A stretch of 64,000 nt of DNA from Ichthyophis bannanicus (taxonomy: Eukaryota > Chordata > Amphibia > Gymnophiona > Ichthyophiidae): the NCBI GenBank assembly GCA_033557465.1, contig CM066040.1, forward strand, positions 325,022,297-325,086,296, read 5' to 3'. The position numbers were made by a program, and so were the translations under genes. A model generated the notes under the pieces. The model did not search any database. It was not told the origin of the DNA and saw nothing but the letters and a program-made list of their open reading frames with translations. Positions 52,436-63,769 of this stretch are shown one piece after another (the stretch's first letter is position 1; each line of letters opens with the position of its first letter).

Positions 52436-52775
52436 TCGGGGTTGATATTCAATGGAGGTGGCTGTCACCATTTTAACTTAAGCCTAGATATTCAGTGCCG
52501 GAGTCATATCCGACCACTGGCACTGAATATTTGGGTTGCCTGGAAAGTGATTTAGATAGCCGGTTATCTGTGATATCCAGTCGATAAGGGGCTATCCTTA
52601 ACTTTACCCGGTTAAGGATAACCACTTAGCTGGATATCACAGATAACCGGTTATCTTTAGGTACCACCCTGGGCTCCACCCCCAGAATGCCTTGTCGGGG
52701 CATTTAGATAAACTAAGGGGGGATATTCAGTGGCAATACCTAGGTAAATGCCTCTGAATATCCCGTGAACTGCAT
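52436..52775. mobile_element. Palindromic MITE with GATATTCA motifs
   Basis: The inner arms ATAGCCGGTTATCTGTGATA (52557) and TATCACAGATAACCGGTTAT (52635) are exact inverses and continue with TCCAG / CTGGA. A second inner pair is CTATCCTTAAC / GTTAAGGATA. The edges carry TTGATATTCAATGG and GGATATTCAGTGG. Non-coding. Confidence 0.8.
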
Positions 52776-53794
52776 TTACCGGTTTGCAGGTCTTTGAATA
52801 TGCCTTCCATTAAGCCTAGACTGATTTTTGCTCACAGTCCATCCATGGTGGAGATTGGACTCTGGTGCCCATAGGGAACTCAATGAGAAAATCCAAAACA
52901 GGGCAAGGAACTCCTGGATTCTCTGCCAAGGACTGCTCGCTCTTTACAATTAATACACGTTAGTTGTTTGCAAAAAGCATATAATTTCATTCGCAGCAAT
53001 TCACTACTAGTGCTACTTGACAAATGTTTAAGAAGATCAAGTGTTTATTCTAACATTCGTCTTGTTAGAGTTGCCAAATTTTATTATGCTTCTCTTATCT
53101 GACAAATCCGAAGTGCAACTGGGTTAACATGGGATCCACAGAGAAACAGGAGGGATCTGGGCAGCCCTGATGCTTCTAACTTACAGACAGAAGCCTGGCA
53201 ATCTCTCTCCAGGTGGCTAGATCTCTCCCATATGAGGGATTCATTTCGCAATCCTTCCTAAAATGGTATGCTTGAATGTAATAATTACTCTGCCAAGTGC
53301 CTGTCTTTCCAGTTTGATGAAATTCATTTAATGACACATAAATCAAGTTCAGTCTGGATCCACCATTCTCCTCTAGGGATTTCTGGAGCCGAGTCAGTGC
53401 TTGGGACTGGGGACCTTGGCTGCACTGGAGAGTTTGGAGTCTGGGGGAGAGGCATCATACACATTCACTTGCTAGAAAGAGATTGGTCACTGGGTTTGTC
53501 TCAAAGCTTTCTGGGATCTGTGGTCAGAAAGAGAGAGAGAGAGAGAGATGTTTGAGAAAAGGTTTGTACACAGCTGTTAAAGAGAAAGTTAAATATCATT
53601 AAAGAGATGTACACCAAAGTGTGAAGTTTTGAGGTGCTCCAGTATTTGTAACAGGGACTCACGGAAGTGCCTGATGTGACTGGGAGTGAGATGACATTAC
53701 ATGCAAGGACTTCATGAGATGAGGGATGCTTAGATCAGATGCGTACAGAATATTCTGCAGTTCTACAATGAATATTGCCTCTCCTTTATATGTA
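52776..53794. other. No confident gene
   Basis: A stretch at 53030-53300 has weakly LINE-like codon text but no motif I trust. (GA)n is at 53531-53548. Confidence 0.4.
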
Positions 53795-53970
53795 TTTATT
53801 TATTTAATCAATTGATATCCTGCCTTGTCACTTTAGGTCAAAGCGGATTACAAATAACCTATAACGTTTACAATTACATAAATTTTAAATCAGTTATATG
53901 ATTACAATGTATATTACATATGTGTTAACTAAAATAAATAGCAGTTATTGACAGATAAAAGCCTCCAGGA
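53795..53970 (-). mobile_element. LINE 3' end, minus strand
   Basis: TATTTATTTATTTAATCAAT tail, then ATATCCTGCCTTGTCAC and AAAGCGGATTACAAATAACC: a variant of the TAAA-tailed 3' end with an AAAGCGG motif, closer to the one at 58698 than that at 27575. Confidence 0.75.
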
Positions 53971-53974
53971 TGAC

Positions 53975-54545
53975 CCAGTTGCCTCAGTCTGCTGTGCCAC
54001 TTCAACCCTACTCCATCTCCAATCCTCTCTGTTCCTTCTTCCATGAGGACCGGTAATTGCCTTGGCTGTCAGCACTCATGCTGGCTGTCTCCTCCAGACA
54101 TCTGCCACCCTCTCAGTAAAGAAATATTTCCTCATATTTTCTCTGTGCCTCCACCGCCCCTACAATTTTTTATTATGACTCTTTTTCATTGAATTTGGGT
54201 TTTAGGGAAAATGCTGCCTTCTTGTAATTATTGAAGTCTGCTAGATATGTGAAGGTTTCCAACAGCCTTCCCCTTCTCTCTTCATTCTGAATTTGGTAAA
54301 CCTGTCTGTGTAAGACTCATGATGCAGCCTCGCAACTTTGCCTCTGTCCTCTCAATTTCCTTCTAACTATATGGCCTGCAGAACTGAGTACAGTCTAGGA
54401 TTTCTTTTTTTCATCCAAACATGACCCCAGATGCTGTATAATCATATGCCTATCTACTGTAAATTACACCCCATGCCATTGTTCTCAGTTCTGCATGAGA
54501 TCCCCTTCTTTAGTTCTTTCACGTGTCGGTATATCTCGTACACCC
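53975..54545 (-). mobile_element. Old CR1 fragment
   Basis: TCAGTAAAGAAATATTTCCTC is the inverse of the conserved CR1 KYFF-like stretch, followed by antisense text parallel to that at 1-600 (ACTATATGGCCTGCAGAACTG; CTCAGTTCTGCATGAG). Strongly diverged. Confidence 0.65.
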
Positions 54546-55914
54546 GAAGAAGTTGACTGAATGACAATGGAAGGACTACTCAATCACAGTTCGATAAATG
54601 GAGACACAAGGAGTTGTAATACTGTAACTATGAACCTAGAGGATCCTGACGCCTTATCTGTGCTTTTGGCTGAAGACCTTCCTCTACTCAATGAAGTTAG
54701 AGACTAATGGAGGAGCCATTAGAAAGATGGAGGAAAGTTCGGCTGATTTCCAAGCAGGAAAGAAAAGGCTGATTCAATTTCACAAAAGGCTGGAGAAGCT
54801 GCTCGGGATGCAAATTCCAGTTTCTGTTGAGCCTGAATGATTTGTATCTTCTGCAGGGTGGAGTCACCTACGAGAGTGATACTAATAGGTTTTTATTCTT
54901 TGCTGATTCTGCTTAGTACATTCTTGGGATGTGTTTCATTGGAATGACTCATTGCAAACCTGTATTTCCTTCACTCTCCCGATGGCTTAGTGTACAATTT
55001 CCATTATTTAGGAGGAAAAAAATGCCAAGGTAGACCAACAGTTAATAATAATACGATTTCCTACAACCTATGGGCAAATCTGAACATGATCAGAGCTTCA
55101 GTACAAATCACTTGTAGGCCATCATTTCAAAAGAGTTTGCCAAGAGCACACAGTGAAAGAAACTCTTTGAGTATATGTTTATTAGCTCTATATCGAAAAA
55201 CAGTGTATCATCAGTGGGAAGAGCAGGAAGGCGAAGAACACTTCTTTTGACTTTCTCCTGTAGAGCCAATTGCTCTAGTTCATGGGCTGGGCTTTCTCAA
55301 TGGTGTTTGAAGATCTTAAATAACATGATGGCTTGTTACTGGCACACTCTCACTTGTCCAGACAGCTTGGTTGAGCAGTGGAGCTCTGTTCATATGGGGG
55401 GGGGGGGGTTAACTTTATAAAGGTTTCACCACATATAATGTCAATTTTATGTGTGGAAAAGCCACACATAAAGCCAATTTATATGTGGCCTTTTATAAAA
55501 TTGCATATACGTATCCATGTCAACAACAAATGGTGAAAGCATGCAGAGCATGGCTCGTAGAATTCTTTCCAACCTCTCTGCATGCACACATCTATCTATT
55601 TGCATCTGTGTTGCCTGTATATCTAGGGTGTCTTGTGTATGTGGTGTCTTTCTGTGTGTACATTTCTGTTTTGTATATTTATCTGTTTATTTTATTATGT
55701 GTGTGCATGCGTGTGTGTACCACTGTTTTGATTGTATCTGTGTGTGTGTATATATATCTTTGTGTACTGCAATGTCTATGCGAGTTTGTATGAATTTGCA
55801 TGTATTTGTAACTTTATGTGTGCCTGTTTGTGTGTGTGTGAATGTTTGGATGTATATATTTGTGCATGTGTGAACATGTTAGGTTTTATATCTGTATTGT
55901 TTCTATGTATCTGA
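54546..55914. other. No gene; TG-rich stretch and small palindrome
   Basis: A G-run at 55387-55397 is followed by a roughly 60-bp palindromic patch (GTGTGGAAAAGCCACACAT). From about 55600 to 55900 the DNA is rich in TGTGTG, which gives Cys/Val-rich frames with no gene value. No exon-like signal. Confidence 0.5.
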
Positions 55915-56588
55915 TATAGGCAGAGTTGCCAAGTTACCCAGTTCCAGAAGCGAATTTTTTTTTGCCAGTTCTGGTTTTAAATTTGCATTGCAATGTAGTA
56001 TGGTATTTGTAGTCCCTGATTCTACCCATGGGATTCAGTGCTGCAGATCCCATAATGCATCAGGACAAGCCTGTCAGAAATCCAGGACTCAACTCTGCAG
56101 TAAAACTATGAAAGTGACACAGTATCTTCACTGGCACTGGCTTAGCACTACCATCTAAGCATTGTGGCAAAGCTAAGTTTTGTTAACCACTCTTTTGATG
56201 TATTGCTGTTGAATTGTTTTCAGAAGAGTCGGTTTAATTCCATCGCAGAGCAACTACTGTCAAGGGTCATTGATGCTAGCAGGGCTATGCCGTGTCAGTT
56301 CAATTTGACCGGTTTATGTTTTGCCCGGGAAGTCTGAGACCCATTGTTGCTTCTGCTGATGAATGTTACAATTTAGCGTTGCAACCACTAGAATTTTTCA
56401 AACCATCGTTTATGTATACACCAGTTCTTGAAGATACTGTGTCACTTTCATAGTTTTACTGCAGAGTTGAGCCGTAATTTTGACAAAGTCTAGCTCTGTG
56501 ATAGATTGACCATTATTCTACTTGAGAAATCCAGGACTGACTTAAAATCTCACTCCTGGAACTGGGTAACTCGGCAACTCTGTATAGG
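55915..56588. mobile_element. DNA transposon relic with 27-bp inverted ends
   Basis: The left end CAGAGTTGCCAAGTTACCCA at 55921 and the right end TGGGTAACTCGGCAACTCTG ending 56582 match with one difference and continue through GTTCCAG. TATAGG flanks both sides (55915-55920, 56583-56588), a 6-bp duplication. It contains a 436-bp secondary insertion. Non-coding. Confidence 0.85.
56077..56538. mobile_element. 436-bp insertion with 13-bp duplication and hairpin arms
   Basis: GAAATCCAGGACT is present at 56077-56089 and 56526-56538, so 56090-56525 is an insertion. Arms of 43 bp at 56088-56130 and 56429-56471 are perfect inverses (CTCAACTCTGCAGTAAAACT and its complement). No tail or ORF identifies its class. 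Confidence 0.8.
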
Positions 56589-57318
56589 GAGAGGAGATAA
56601 GAGGGGAGAGCTGTTTGAAAGGTGCAGTTCCATAATCCCTATGTTACTGTGAGTATTTGTAGTGTAGCAGTTGGAACTGCTTTTCCTGGGGGATGGGGAG
56701 CAGAGGTTTAGAGATTTGCAGATAGAGGTTTTAAACTCAGAAAAATATTGAGATGTTAGCCTTCCTTCTAGTTTTCAGACGTTAAGATAAAAATCAGTAG
56801 AATCATGAAAAAAGCCAGACAGTTGTCTTTCTAACCTCCCGATTACTGAGCACATCTGATGGCACCCCCTCTAAACTTTGGACCCTAGGTATGTTCCTGG
56901 TTTTCCAATCACTTTATCTATCTCTGCCCATAGCAATATATAATAGCTTGCATTACACACAGCAACCAATAAGCAAGCAGTGCAATTCAGTCAGTAGCTT
57001 TCACGGTAGAAATAACAGCAAGGAAAATGAAATTTATATGTGAATGTGAAATGCAGTACGTCATAGCTAGGGAATTATTTCTAATCTCTGTGTCTCTTTG
57101 TTGGTAGTTTTGAATTTGTGTGTGTGTCTGTGTGTGGTGCGGCAGCTGGGAATAGTGGGGCATTTTTGGTGGATGTAATTTTGTGGGTTGGTGATAGTTG
57201 TGGGGAAAATATTTTTTGTGGGTGGGGCAGTTGCAGAAGGATAGTTTGAGGTGGAGCAATTATGGTCTGATAGTTTGTGGGGTGGTGGGGCAGATGCAGG
57301 AAGCAGTTGGTGATGTGG
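56589..57318. other. No gene recognised
   Basis: GT-rich patches at 57110-57140 and a minus frame rich in His/Thr without features. Unassigned. Confidence 0.45.
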
Positions 57319-57513
57319 TGGGACTACTGTTACTACTACTATTAATCATTCATGTAGCGCTACAAGGCGTAAGCAGTGCTGCACAGATACATGTAAAAAA
57401 GACAGTCCCTGCTCGTCAGAGTTTACAATCTAATCAAGACAGACAATCAATAGCTGAGAACAAGGGTACAACTAGGGAAGGTAAGGAGACACATAGAAGA
57501 ACAAGGGATCAGG
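57319..57513 (-). mobile_element. L2-like LINE 3' end, left of L1-like insertion
   Basis: GGACTACTGTTACTACTACT tail, then CATGTAGCGCTACAAGGCG and GTTTACAATCTAATCAAGAC, parallel to 9524-9690 in the L2-like LINE. It resumes at 63984 after the L1-like element. Confidence 0.85.
57495..57513. repeat. 19-bp target duplication, left copy
   Basis: AGAAGAACAAGGGATCAGG here and identically at 63965-63983 bracket the L1-like LINE. Confidence 0.96.
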
Positions 57514-57638
57514 GAGGTCACGTGATGCGGAGCTGAGGGTGAGACATGCGGCTGAGGCTCTCCCCGGTCCCGGCGTCTAAAGTGCTGGAAAAGTAATTGT
57601 TCTGACCCCGGACAGAGAGATTGAAGGTCGGGGGCTGC

Positions 57639-59152
57639 ATGGCGACGAAAGCTGAGGGCCGGAAAACTGGTAAAAACCCAAGCAGTGCCCCGAAAGCGGC
57701 GAAAGGGTCCCGGCAGCCTACAATGCAAGAATGCCTTACTGGGCAAGATGGCGCCGACGCGAGAGTGGTGGATGGCCCTGACCGGTCGGTGAGAGCGGAG
57801 GTGAGTGGGACTGCGCTGCGCGGGCCCGAGGCAGTGCCCCCCGAAACGGCTCTGGTGCTGGCTGCAATTAAGGAAAGCAGCACAGATCTGGCGGGCAGGT
57901 TGGCCACTATCCAGGGAGAACTGCAGGCAGTGCACGTGGAGTTGCAGGCCGCTGTGGGCAGACTTGAGCAGGCAGAGCAGAGAATCTCTGATATGGAAGA
58001 CGACGTGCAGATGCTCAAGAGGGAGGATGCGAGCCACGTGGAGCAGCTTGAGCGCTTATGGGCCAAGGTCGATGACTTGGAGAACCGCTTGCGGCGGTCG
58101 AATTTGCAGATTCTGGGCCTTCCTGAGGGGGAGGGGGAGCCAGTTACCCCGGAAAGCATGGAAAGCTTGCTGCATTGTTGGTTTCACGATCCCCCCCTCC
58201 CTGCGGGCCTAGTAGTGGAGAGAGCGCATCGGGTCCCTGGGGGAAGCAGAACAGTGCGGGACCGTCCGAGGCCAGTTCTGATAAAGCTTTTAAATTTTCG
58301 GCACTGGGACTGGATCTTGCGGCAGGTGCGGAAGTTGGGAGAGGTTCCCCACCAGAATGCCGAAATTTGGATTTTTCCGGACTTTAGTGCTGAACTGGAC
58401 AAAAAACGGCAGGCCTTTAGGGAGGTGAAGAGGCGCCTGGCGAGTCACCAAATACCTCAGGCATTGCTTTACCCTGCGCGCCTGCGAGTGGAGTGGAAGG
58501 GGGAGCGGATCGTCTTTGAGGAGCTGGCTAAGGCCAAAGAATTTCTGCAGCTGCACTTCCCAGATGATCCTCCACTGGAGGGAGAGAGGAGACGCCTAAC
58601 CGGAGGAGGGCGGCTGGGGAGCTTTAGAGGCAAGAATCTTATGGACAGTTACGAGCAGAGCCATCGGAGAGTGGTGGAGGCCTTTGCACAGGGTGATTTA
58701 TTTATTTATTTATTTAACAGGTTTTTTATACCGCCTTTCATACAATCAAAGCGGTTACAAGACTACGTCAGGTTAGCATAACTTACAAACATTAGACTAT
58801 ACAGACCAAACGATAAATCCAGTTTATACCACCTTATCAAAATATCAAAGTGATAAGCAATGGATCCATAGGTAACAGGGAAGGACTACATCATGTTAAC
58901 ATGCAATACAGACATACCTCTAAACGTAGGAGCAGCCTAAGGGAGAGACAAAAAGAGGACATTATACAGAGAATACGTTTTGCCACGGGCCCGCGCCTAA
59001 GGGCCACGCCAAAGGACCCTCTGGCGAGGCCCTCAGGCGCGGGCCCGACAGGCGCGGGCCCGCCTGTCGGCGGCTGCCTTTAAGTGAAGCTGCTTCTCCC
59101 CTCCCACAGTGATGAAGCGGAGGCTGGATCTGTTCTCTCTGTGCAGGACTGA
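57639..59152 (+). pseudogene. L1-like ORF1 protein, split by insertion
   Basis: The ATG at 57639 (MATKAEGRKTGKNPSS) is preferred; an upstream in-frame TTG is not a plausible eukaryotic start. The protein is the RNA-binding chaperone of the retrotransposition particle. A basic/Pro N-terminus is followed by a coiled coil at about residues 75-150 (AVHVELQAAVGRLEQAEQ, AKVDDLENRLRRSN), the RRM-like part starting NLQILGLPEGEGEPV, then VVERAHRVPG, IWIFPDFSAELDKKRQAF and the C-terminal LYPARLRVEWKGER. After codon 353 (58697) a 407-bp element interrupts. The same frame resumes at 59111 and stops at 59150-59152, making about 366 codons in all. As it stands the frame runs 28 codons into the insert and stops at 58781. 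Confidence 0.88.
58698..59104 (-). mobile_element. Short retroposon inside ORF1
   Basis: On the left is a TTTA-repeat tail with TTTTTATACCGCCTTTCATA and CAAAGCGGTTACAAG, the inverse of a LINE/SINE 3' end. On the right, at about 58985-59065, is a GC-rich 5' block (AAGGGCCACGCCAAAGGACC, then GGCGCGGGCCCG twice). It is flanked by CACAGGGTGAT (58687-58697) and CACAGTGAT (59105-59113), an imperfect duplication. It seems to consist of a LINE-type 3' end and a GC-rich 5' block, with no coding part. Confidence 0.75.
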
Positions 59153-59615
59153 GTGTGTCATTTGATTTGTATAGGGGCCGGGCTGGGCAGGATTGCATTG
59201 TGGCCATGTTCTTGTGAGCTGTGGAGGGGACGGGGTTGGAGTGGGGGGAGGATGGGGCTGGGGGAGAGCTTGGCCGAGGGAAGGTGACCTCTGCGGAGCA
59301 TTCCTGGGCCTGGAGAGGGTGTAGGGGGCCACGGTAGGGCACCCCGGATCACCGATGGGGACATGGATCAGCTATATCGCAGGGGGATGCCAGGCGCGGC
59401 AGGCTGTGCCGCCGGAGACCCCCTCACCTTGGTGGGGCTGGCTCGCTGGCGCCCCTGGCAGATATCCCCGAAGGTGGGTCCAGGTTGTTGTGGTTGGTTT
59501 TGGTTCTGTTTGGGGGTTTTTGGGGTAAGGATCGTTCAGGGCACTCACACTGGGCTGGTGGGGGGGGGGTGTGGGGGAGGGGGAGGCTGGGCTAGTAGGC
59601 AAAATATAGGTAGAC
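59153..59615 (+). other. Inter-ORF spacer of L1-like LINE
   Basis: G-rich, CpG-containing 460-bp spacer without a convincing frame. The frame 59363-59626 is Gly/Trp-rich and overlaps the ORF2 start; it has no recognisable domain. ORF2 translation probably needs reinitiation or internal entry, as in other LINEs. Confidence 0.5.
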
Positions 59616-62600
59616 ATGAGCCTTAAGATTACCTCTTTAAATGTCCGGGGGATGCAAATGCCCCGGCGGCGGAGGTTGGTGATGCAGGAGTTGCCACGCT
59701 ACTCCGCGGACATTTATTTGTTACAGGAGACCCACCTGACGAGCCGAGATATAGTAGGCTTGCAGGCTCGGTGGGCTGCGGTGCAATTTCACTCCCCGGG
59801 AAAGTCCAACAGGGCAGGAGTGGCGGTGGTGCTCCGGCAGGGTCTTCAGTTCCAGATCCAACGCCAGTGGAGGGACACGCAGGGTAGGGGGGTAGCGGTG
59901 GAGCTGCAGCTGGGGGGCCTGCAGGTATGTTTGGTTAGTGTCTATGCCCCCAACACAGGGCAGAAGTGTTTTCTTGCACAGTTAGTTAAGAAGCTTAGTA
60001 GCTGGACCACCTACCCGATTATTTATGGAGGAGATTTCAATGCGGTAGTAGATCGGACTGAGGATCGCTTGTTGCAGGGTGATCGAGGGAAAGGGGGGTT
60101 AGCACTGCGAGCCCTGTTGGGGAAAGTCAAGCTGGTGGATGTTTGGAGATGGCGGAATCCTGGAGTGAAGGGCTATACCTGTTACTCTGCAGTATACGGC
60201 TCTTATTCGCGTATTGATCACTTTCTAGGAGAAAGGGCGGCTTGTACGGCGGTGATGCGCTGTGATATTGGAAGTATCACTTGGTCGGATCATGCGCCGG
60301 TGCATCTGTGGTTGAGATTGGCGGATGCAGGGAGGCCTCGGGGAGCGAGTTGGCGGTTGAATTTGGCGCTGGTGGAGAAAGGCGGAGAAGATAAGGAGGT
60401 ATTGCAGGCGATAGCAGAGTACGTGATGCATATTGACATTGAGGGTATGTCGCCTCTGCTTTTATGGGATGCTTTGAAGGCAGTGTTACGGGGCTTCTTT
60501 ATGGAGCGGGGAGCGCGGTGGAAAAAAGAAAGGGAATGCCACCGGCGGGGCTTAGAGGAGGAAATTCAGGTGTTGGAGGGAGAGTTGGCGCGGACTTCAT
60601 CTGGAGCGGCCGCTCGTCGGTTGGTGGTGCGAAGGAGTGAGTTGCAGAGTTTTTTGAGGGAGGAAATCGAGGTGCTGGCTCGGCGGGCTAAGTGTCTGCA
60701 TTATGCGAGAGGTGGGAAGATTGATCGTTTGTTGGCACACCAGCTGAAACAGAAGAGGGAGCAGAATGTCATCTTGCAGATTAAGGATGGTCAGGGACGG
60801 CTGCGGCAGGATCAAAGGGACATTGAGGAAGTGTTTGTCGCGTTTTATACGGATCTTTACAAATCGGAGTTTGGAGTGGCAGAGGAGGAGGTGGCGAAGT
60901 ATTTGCGGGGGAAGGTGGGGCCGGGGTTGACGGAGGAGCAGCGGCAGATGCTGGACGACCCCGTGACGGCCGCGGAGGTGAGGTGTGCCATTCAGAGTTT
61001 GCCTCTTCATAAGGCGGCGGGGCCCGACGGGTTTCCGCCTGAGTTTTATAAGGCTTATTGTGAGAGTTTGGGACCGCTTCTGGCCAGGGTCTTTAATGTG
61101 GTGCGAGAGACGGGGAAGGTACCGGAGTCTTTTCTGGAGGCTCATGTGACGATTATTCACAAGAAGGGGAAGGACCCCAGCCACCCGGGGTCCTATCGTC
61201 CGATTTCCCTGTTGAATACCGACGCGAAACTGTTGGCCAAGGTGTATGCCCTTCGGCTGAAAGCGGTAGTGCCGGAACTCATACAATTTGATCAAACGGG
61301 TTTTATTGCTGGGCGGCATGGGTCGGATAATGTACGGAGGGTGTTGGATATGGCATATATTTGTGAGCAAGGGGAACATTGCCCGTCTGCCTTTTTGGCT
61401 TTAGACGCTGAAAAGGCCTTTGATCGGGTTGAGTGGGCCTTTTTGCTGCCGGTATTGCAGGCTTTTAATTTTGGTGGGGGCTTCCTCCGGATGATTCAGG
61501 CATTGTATAGTGGGCCCACGGCACGGCTGCGGATTAATGGGCAACTCACATCACGGTTCGTGCTGGAAAGGGGAACGCGGCAGGGTTGTCCCCTCTCCCC
61601 CTTGCTGTTCGCGCTTTCGTTGGAGCCGTTCGCACAGGCGATTCGGCTGCATCCAGAGATACATGGGATATGGTCGGGAGGGGTGGAACATAAGGTGGCG
61701 TTGTACGCCGATGATACCCTGTTATTTTTCTCTCAGTTGGAAGGGTCCATAGCAGCATTCCAAGTGGAGTACAGTAAGTATGCTAGAGTGTCTGGGTACA
61801 AATTGAATGTTTCTAAGTCCGTTCTCCTCCCCTTTCATGTACCGGAGGCGGTGCGAGTGGCTTTAGAACTGCTCTATCCTTATAAGTGGGAGGCGCACTC
61901 GCTGGGGTATTTGGGAGTACGGATTCCAGTGCGGCATACGCAGTTGTATCAGATTCATTTTCCGCCGTTGCTGCGGAAGTTGCGGGAGGAGATGCGGGCG
62001 TGGGCTGGGTTGACGCCTTCTTTGTTGGTTCGGATAAATGTAGTGAAAATGAGTGTGCTTCCGAGACTGCTGTATTTGTTTCTCATGTTGCTGTGCCGGA
62101 TTCCCGATGGATTTTTTCAGGACCTGAACAGGATGTTTGCTGAGTTTCTTTGGAATGGGAAGCGAGGCCGGATAGCTCTCAAAATGCTGATGACTCCCAG
62201 AGAGGGCGAGGGGTTATCACTGCCTAATTGTAAGTTCTATTATTGGGCGGCGCAAGTGCGGATTGTGTATTATTGGTGGAGGGAGTCCCCGCATCAGCAT
62301 TGGATTGAGTTGGAAGCGACGCAGGTGTCGGTGGAGCATATGGGGGCGGTAGCTTTCTCGGGGGAGCTGGGTAGATCGGAGGGGGTGCGGACTCATCCGT
62401 ACGTGGGCCAGACGGTAGAGATTTGGCAGAGGGTGTGCCGGCGGGTGGCCTTTCCGGTGGTGGGGTCGAGACTGGGGTATCTTACTCAGGGGGAATTGTT
62501 TCCACCCTCTGTACTGGACCCCGGTAGATTTCGTTGGCTCCGGGATAATGGCTTGGAAAAGGTGCTGGATTTCATTGTGGGGAATAGGTTCCTGACGAGG

Positions 62601-63399
62601 CAGGAAGTTGTGATAGATGCTCTCAGGGAACGCCGCGGGTGTTTAGTTTGCTTCAGTTGGAGCACTTTTTGGCGACTCATAGGGCTCGATTTCTGGGCCC
62701 GCCGCATTGGCTTGAATCCTTTTTTATACGACCCCGTAAGGGGCAGGGGTTGGTGGCCCAGCTATATAGGGGGCTTCAGGGGAGGCACGGGGTTTTCATT
62801 CCTACCAGAGAGAGTGGGCCAGAGACTTAGGGAGGGAGTGGACCGAGGAGAACTGGGTAGCAATCTGGAAGAATACCCCTAAAATTTCGATATGCTTAGC
62901 GCATTTGAATACCCAGTATAAATGGTTATTTCGCATGTATTTCACTCCCAGTCGACTTCATGCTATGCATCTTAAAGATACAGCAGATTGTTGGCGGGGG
63001 TGTTTGGGGAGGGGGACCTTGTTCCATGTGGTGTGGGCCTGTGCCAAAATTCAATCTTTCTGGGTGGGGGTGCGGGGGGTCTGCCGGGAGGTGACCGGGG
63101 AGCCCCAGGGGGAGGACCCTGCGCTTATGCTGCTGGGTTATATGGAGGGACCTCCTGAGACCTGTTTGAATAAAAAGAAACTGGCCAATTTTTTATATCT
63201 GGCGGCTCGGCTGGTTATTGCAGCGAAATGGAAGTGTGTAGAGGCCCCCAGCATGACCGAGTGGTACCAGAAGGTGGCGGATCTTATGGAATTGGAGAGG
63301 GGGGTGGCGTTAAGTAGGGGCCGGTTGGACGCGTTTCAGCAGCTATGGTCCCCCTTGCAAGAGTATGTCCCTAGCTGGGAGCGGGAGGGGGTGGGTTAG
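59616..63399 (+). pseudogene. L1-like ORF2: endonuclease/reverse transcriptase
   Basis: The ATG at 59616 opens 1,088 codons. Endonuclease: SLNVRGM (6-12), LLQETHL with catalytic Glu (35-41), GGDFNAVVDR (137-146), SRIDHF (near 197) and WSDHAPVHLW with Asp-His (222-231). RT: HKAAGPDGFPPEFY (about 464), SYRPISLLNTDAKLLAK (525), FIAGR, LDAEKAFDRVEWAF (595), GTRQGCPLSPLLF (653) and catalytic LYADDTLLFF (694-703). The reading then leaves frame near 62636, where the family text FSLLQLEHFLATHRARF is one frame over, and again near 62800-62830. It ends in a third frame (62905-63399: LNTQYKWLFRMYFTPSRLH, stop 63399). Both shifts fit single-base losses. Expected full length is about 1,260 residues, typical for L1/Tx1. 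Minus-strand frames here are shadows. Confidence 0.93.
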
Positions 63400-63769
63400 G
63401 GTGGTGTATGGTGGGGGATTCGGACTGAGGTGCAGACTTGGTGCTCGGGATGAGGGATGGTGTGCTGTTGGTGGAGATGGGGGTTGCTCTGGGACCTCTG
63501 GGCTCCTCTTCTTCCTTCCCTTCCCCCTAGGTGGGTTGGTGGGAGCTGTCCTTGAATGCTCCGGGGGGGGGGGGGGCAGGGTTAGTTCGTTGGGGTTGTT
63601 TGGTTGGTTGGGTTAGCTGTAGTGGGGGTGGGGGGCAGTGGCGGGTCATGTTTGGTGGCTGGTCATGTTTGGTGGCTGGCTCAGTTATGATTGTATACTG
63701 ATTCTGACACTGTTACCTTTGTTATTGCACTGCATTCAATAAAGTAAAAAATTAAAGTTAAAAAAAAAA
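63400..63769 (+). terminator. 3' UTR and first poly(A) site of L1-like LINE
   Basis: G-rich UTR with a G-run at 63560-63575 and two GTCATGTTTGGTGGCTGG copies (63646, 63665). AATAAA at 63738-63743 precedes an A-run at 63760-63769 by about 17 bases, a standard spacing. Confidence 0.75.

Noticed and set aside
55449..55914. Cys/Val-rich frames that resemble a small membrane protein
   Set aside because: They are translations of a degenerate TGTGTG tract in several frames at once.
57621..57638. Upstream TTG start of ORF1
   Set aside because: The TTG at 57621 is not a likely eukaryotic start; the in-frame ATG at 57639 is better supported.
60597..61379. 260-codon minus-strand frame opposite ORF2
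   Set aside because: Shadow of the L1-like ORF2, which has full catalytic motifs in the correct order on the plus strand.
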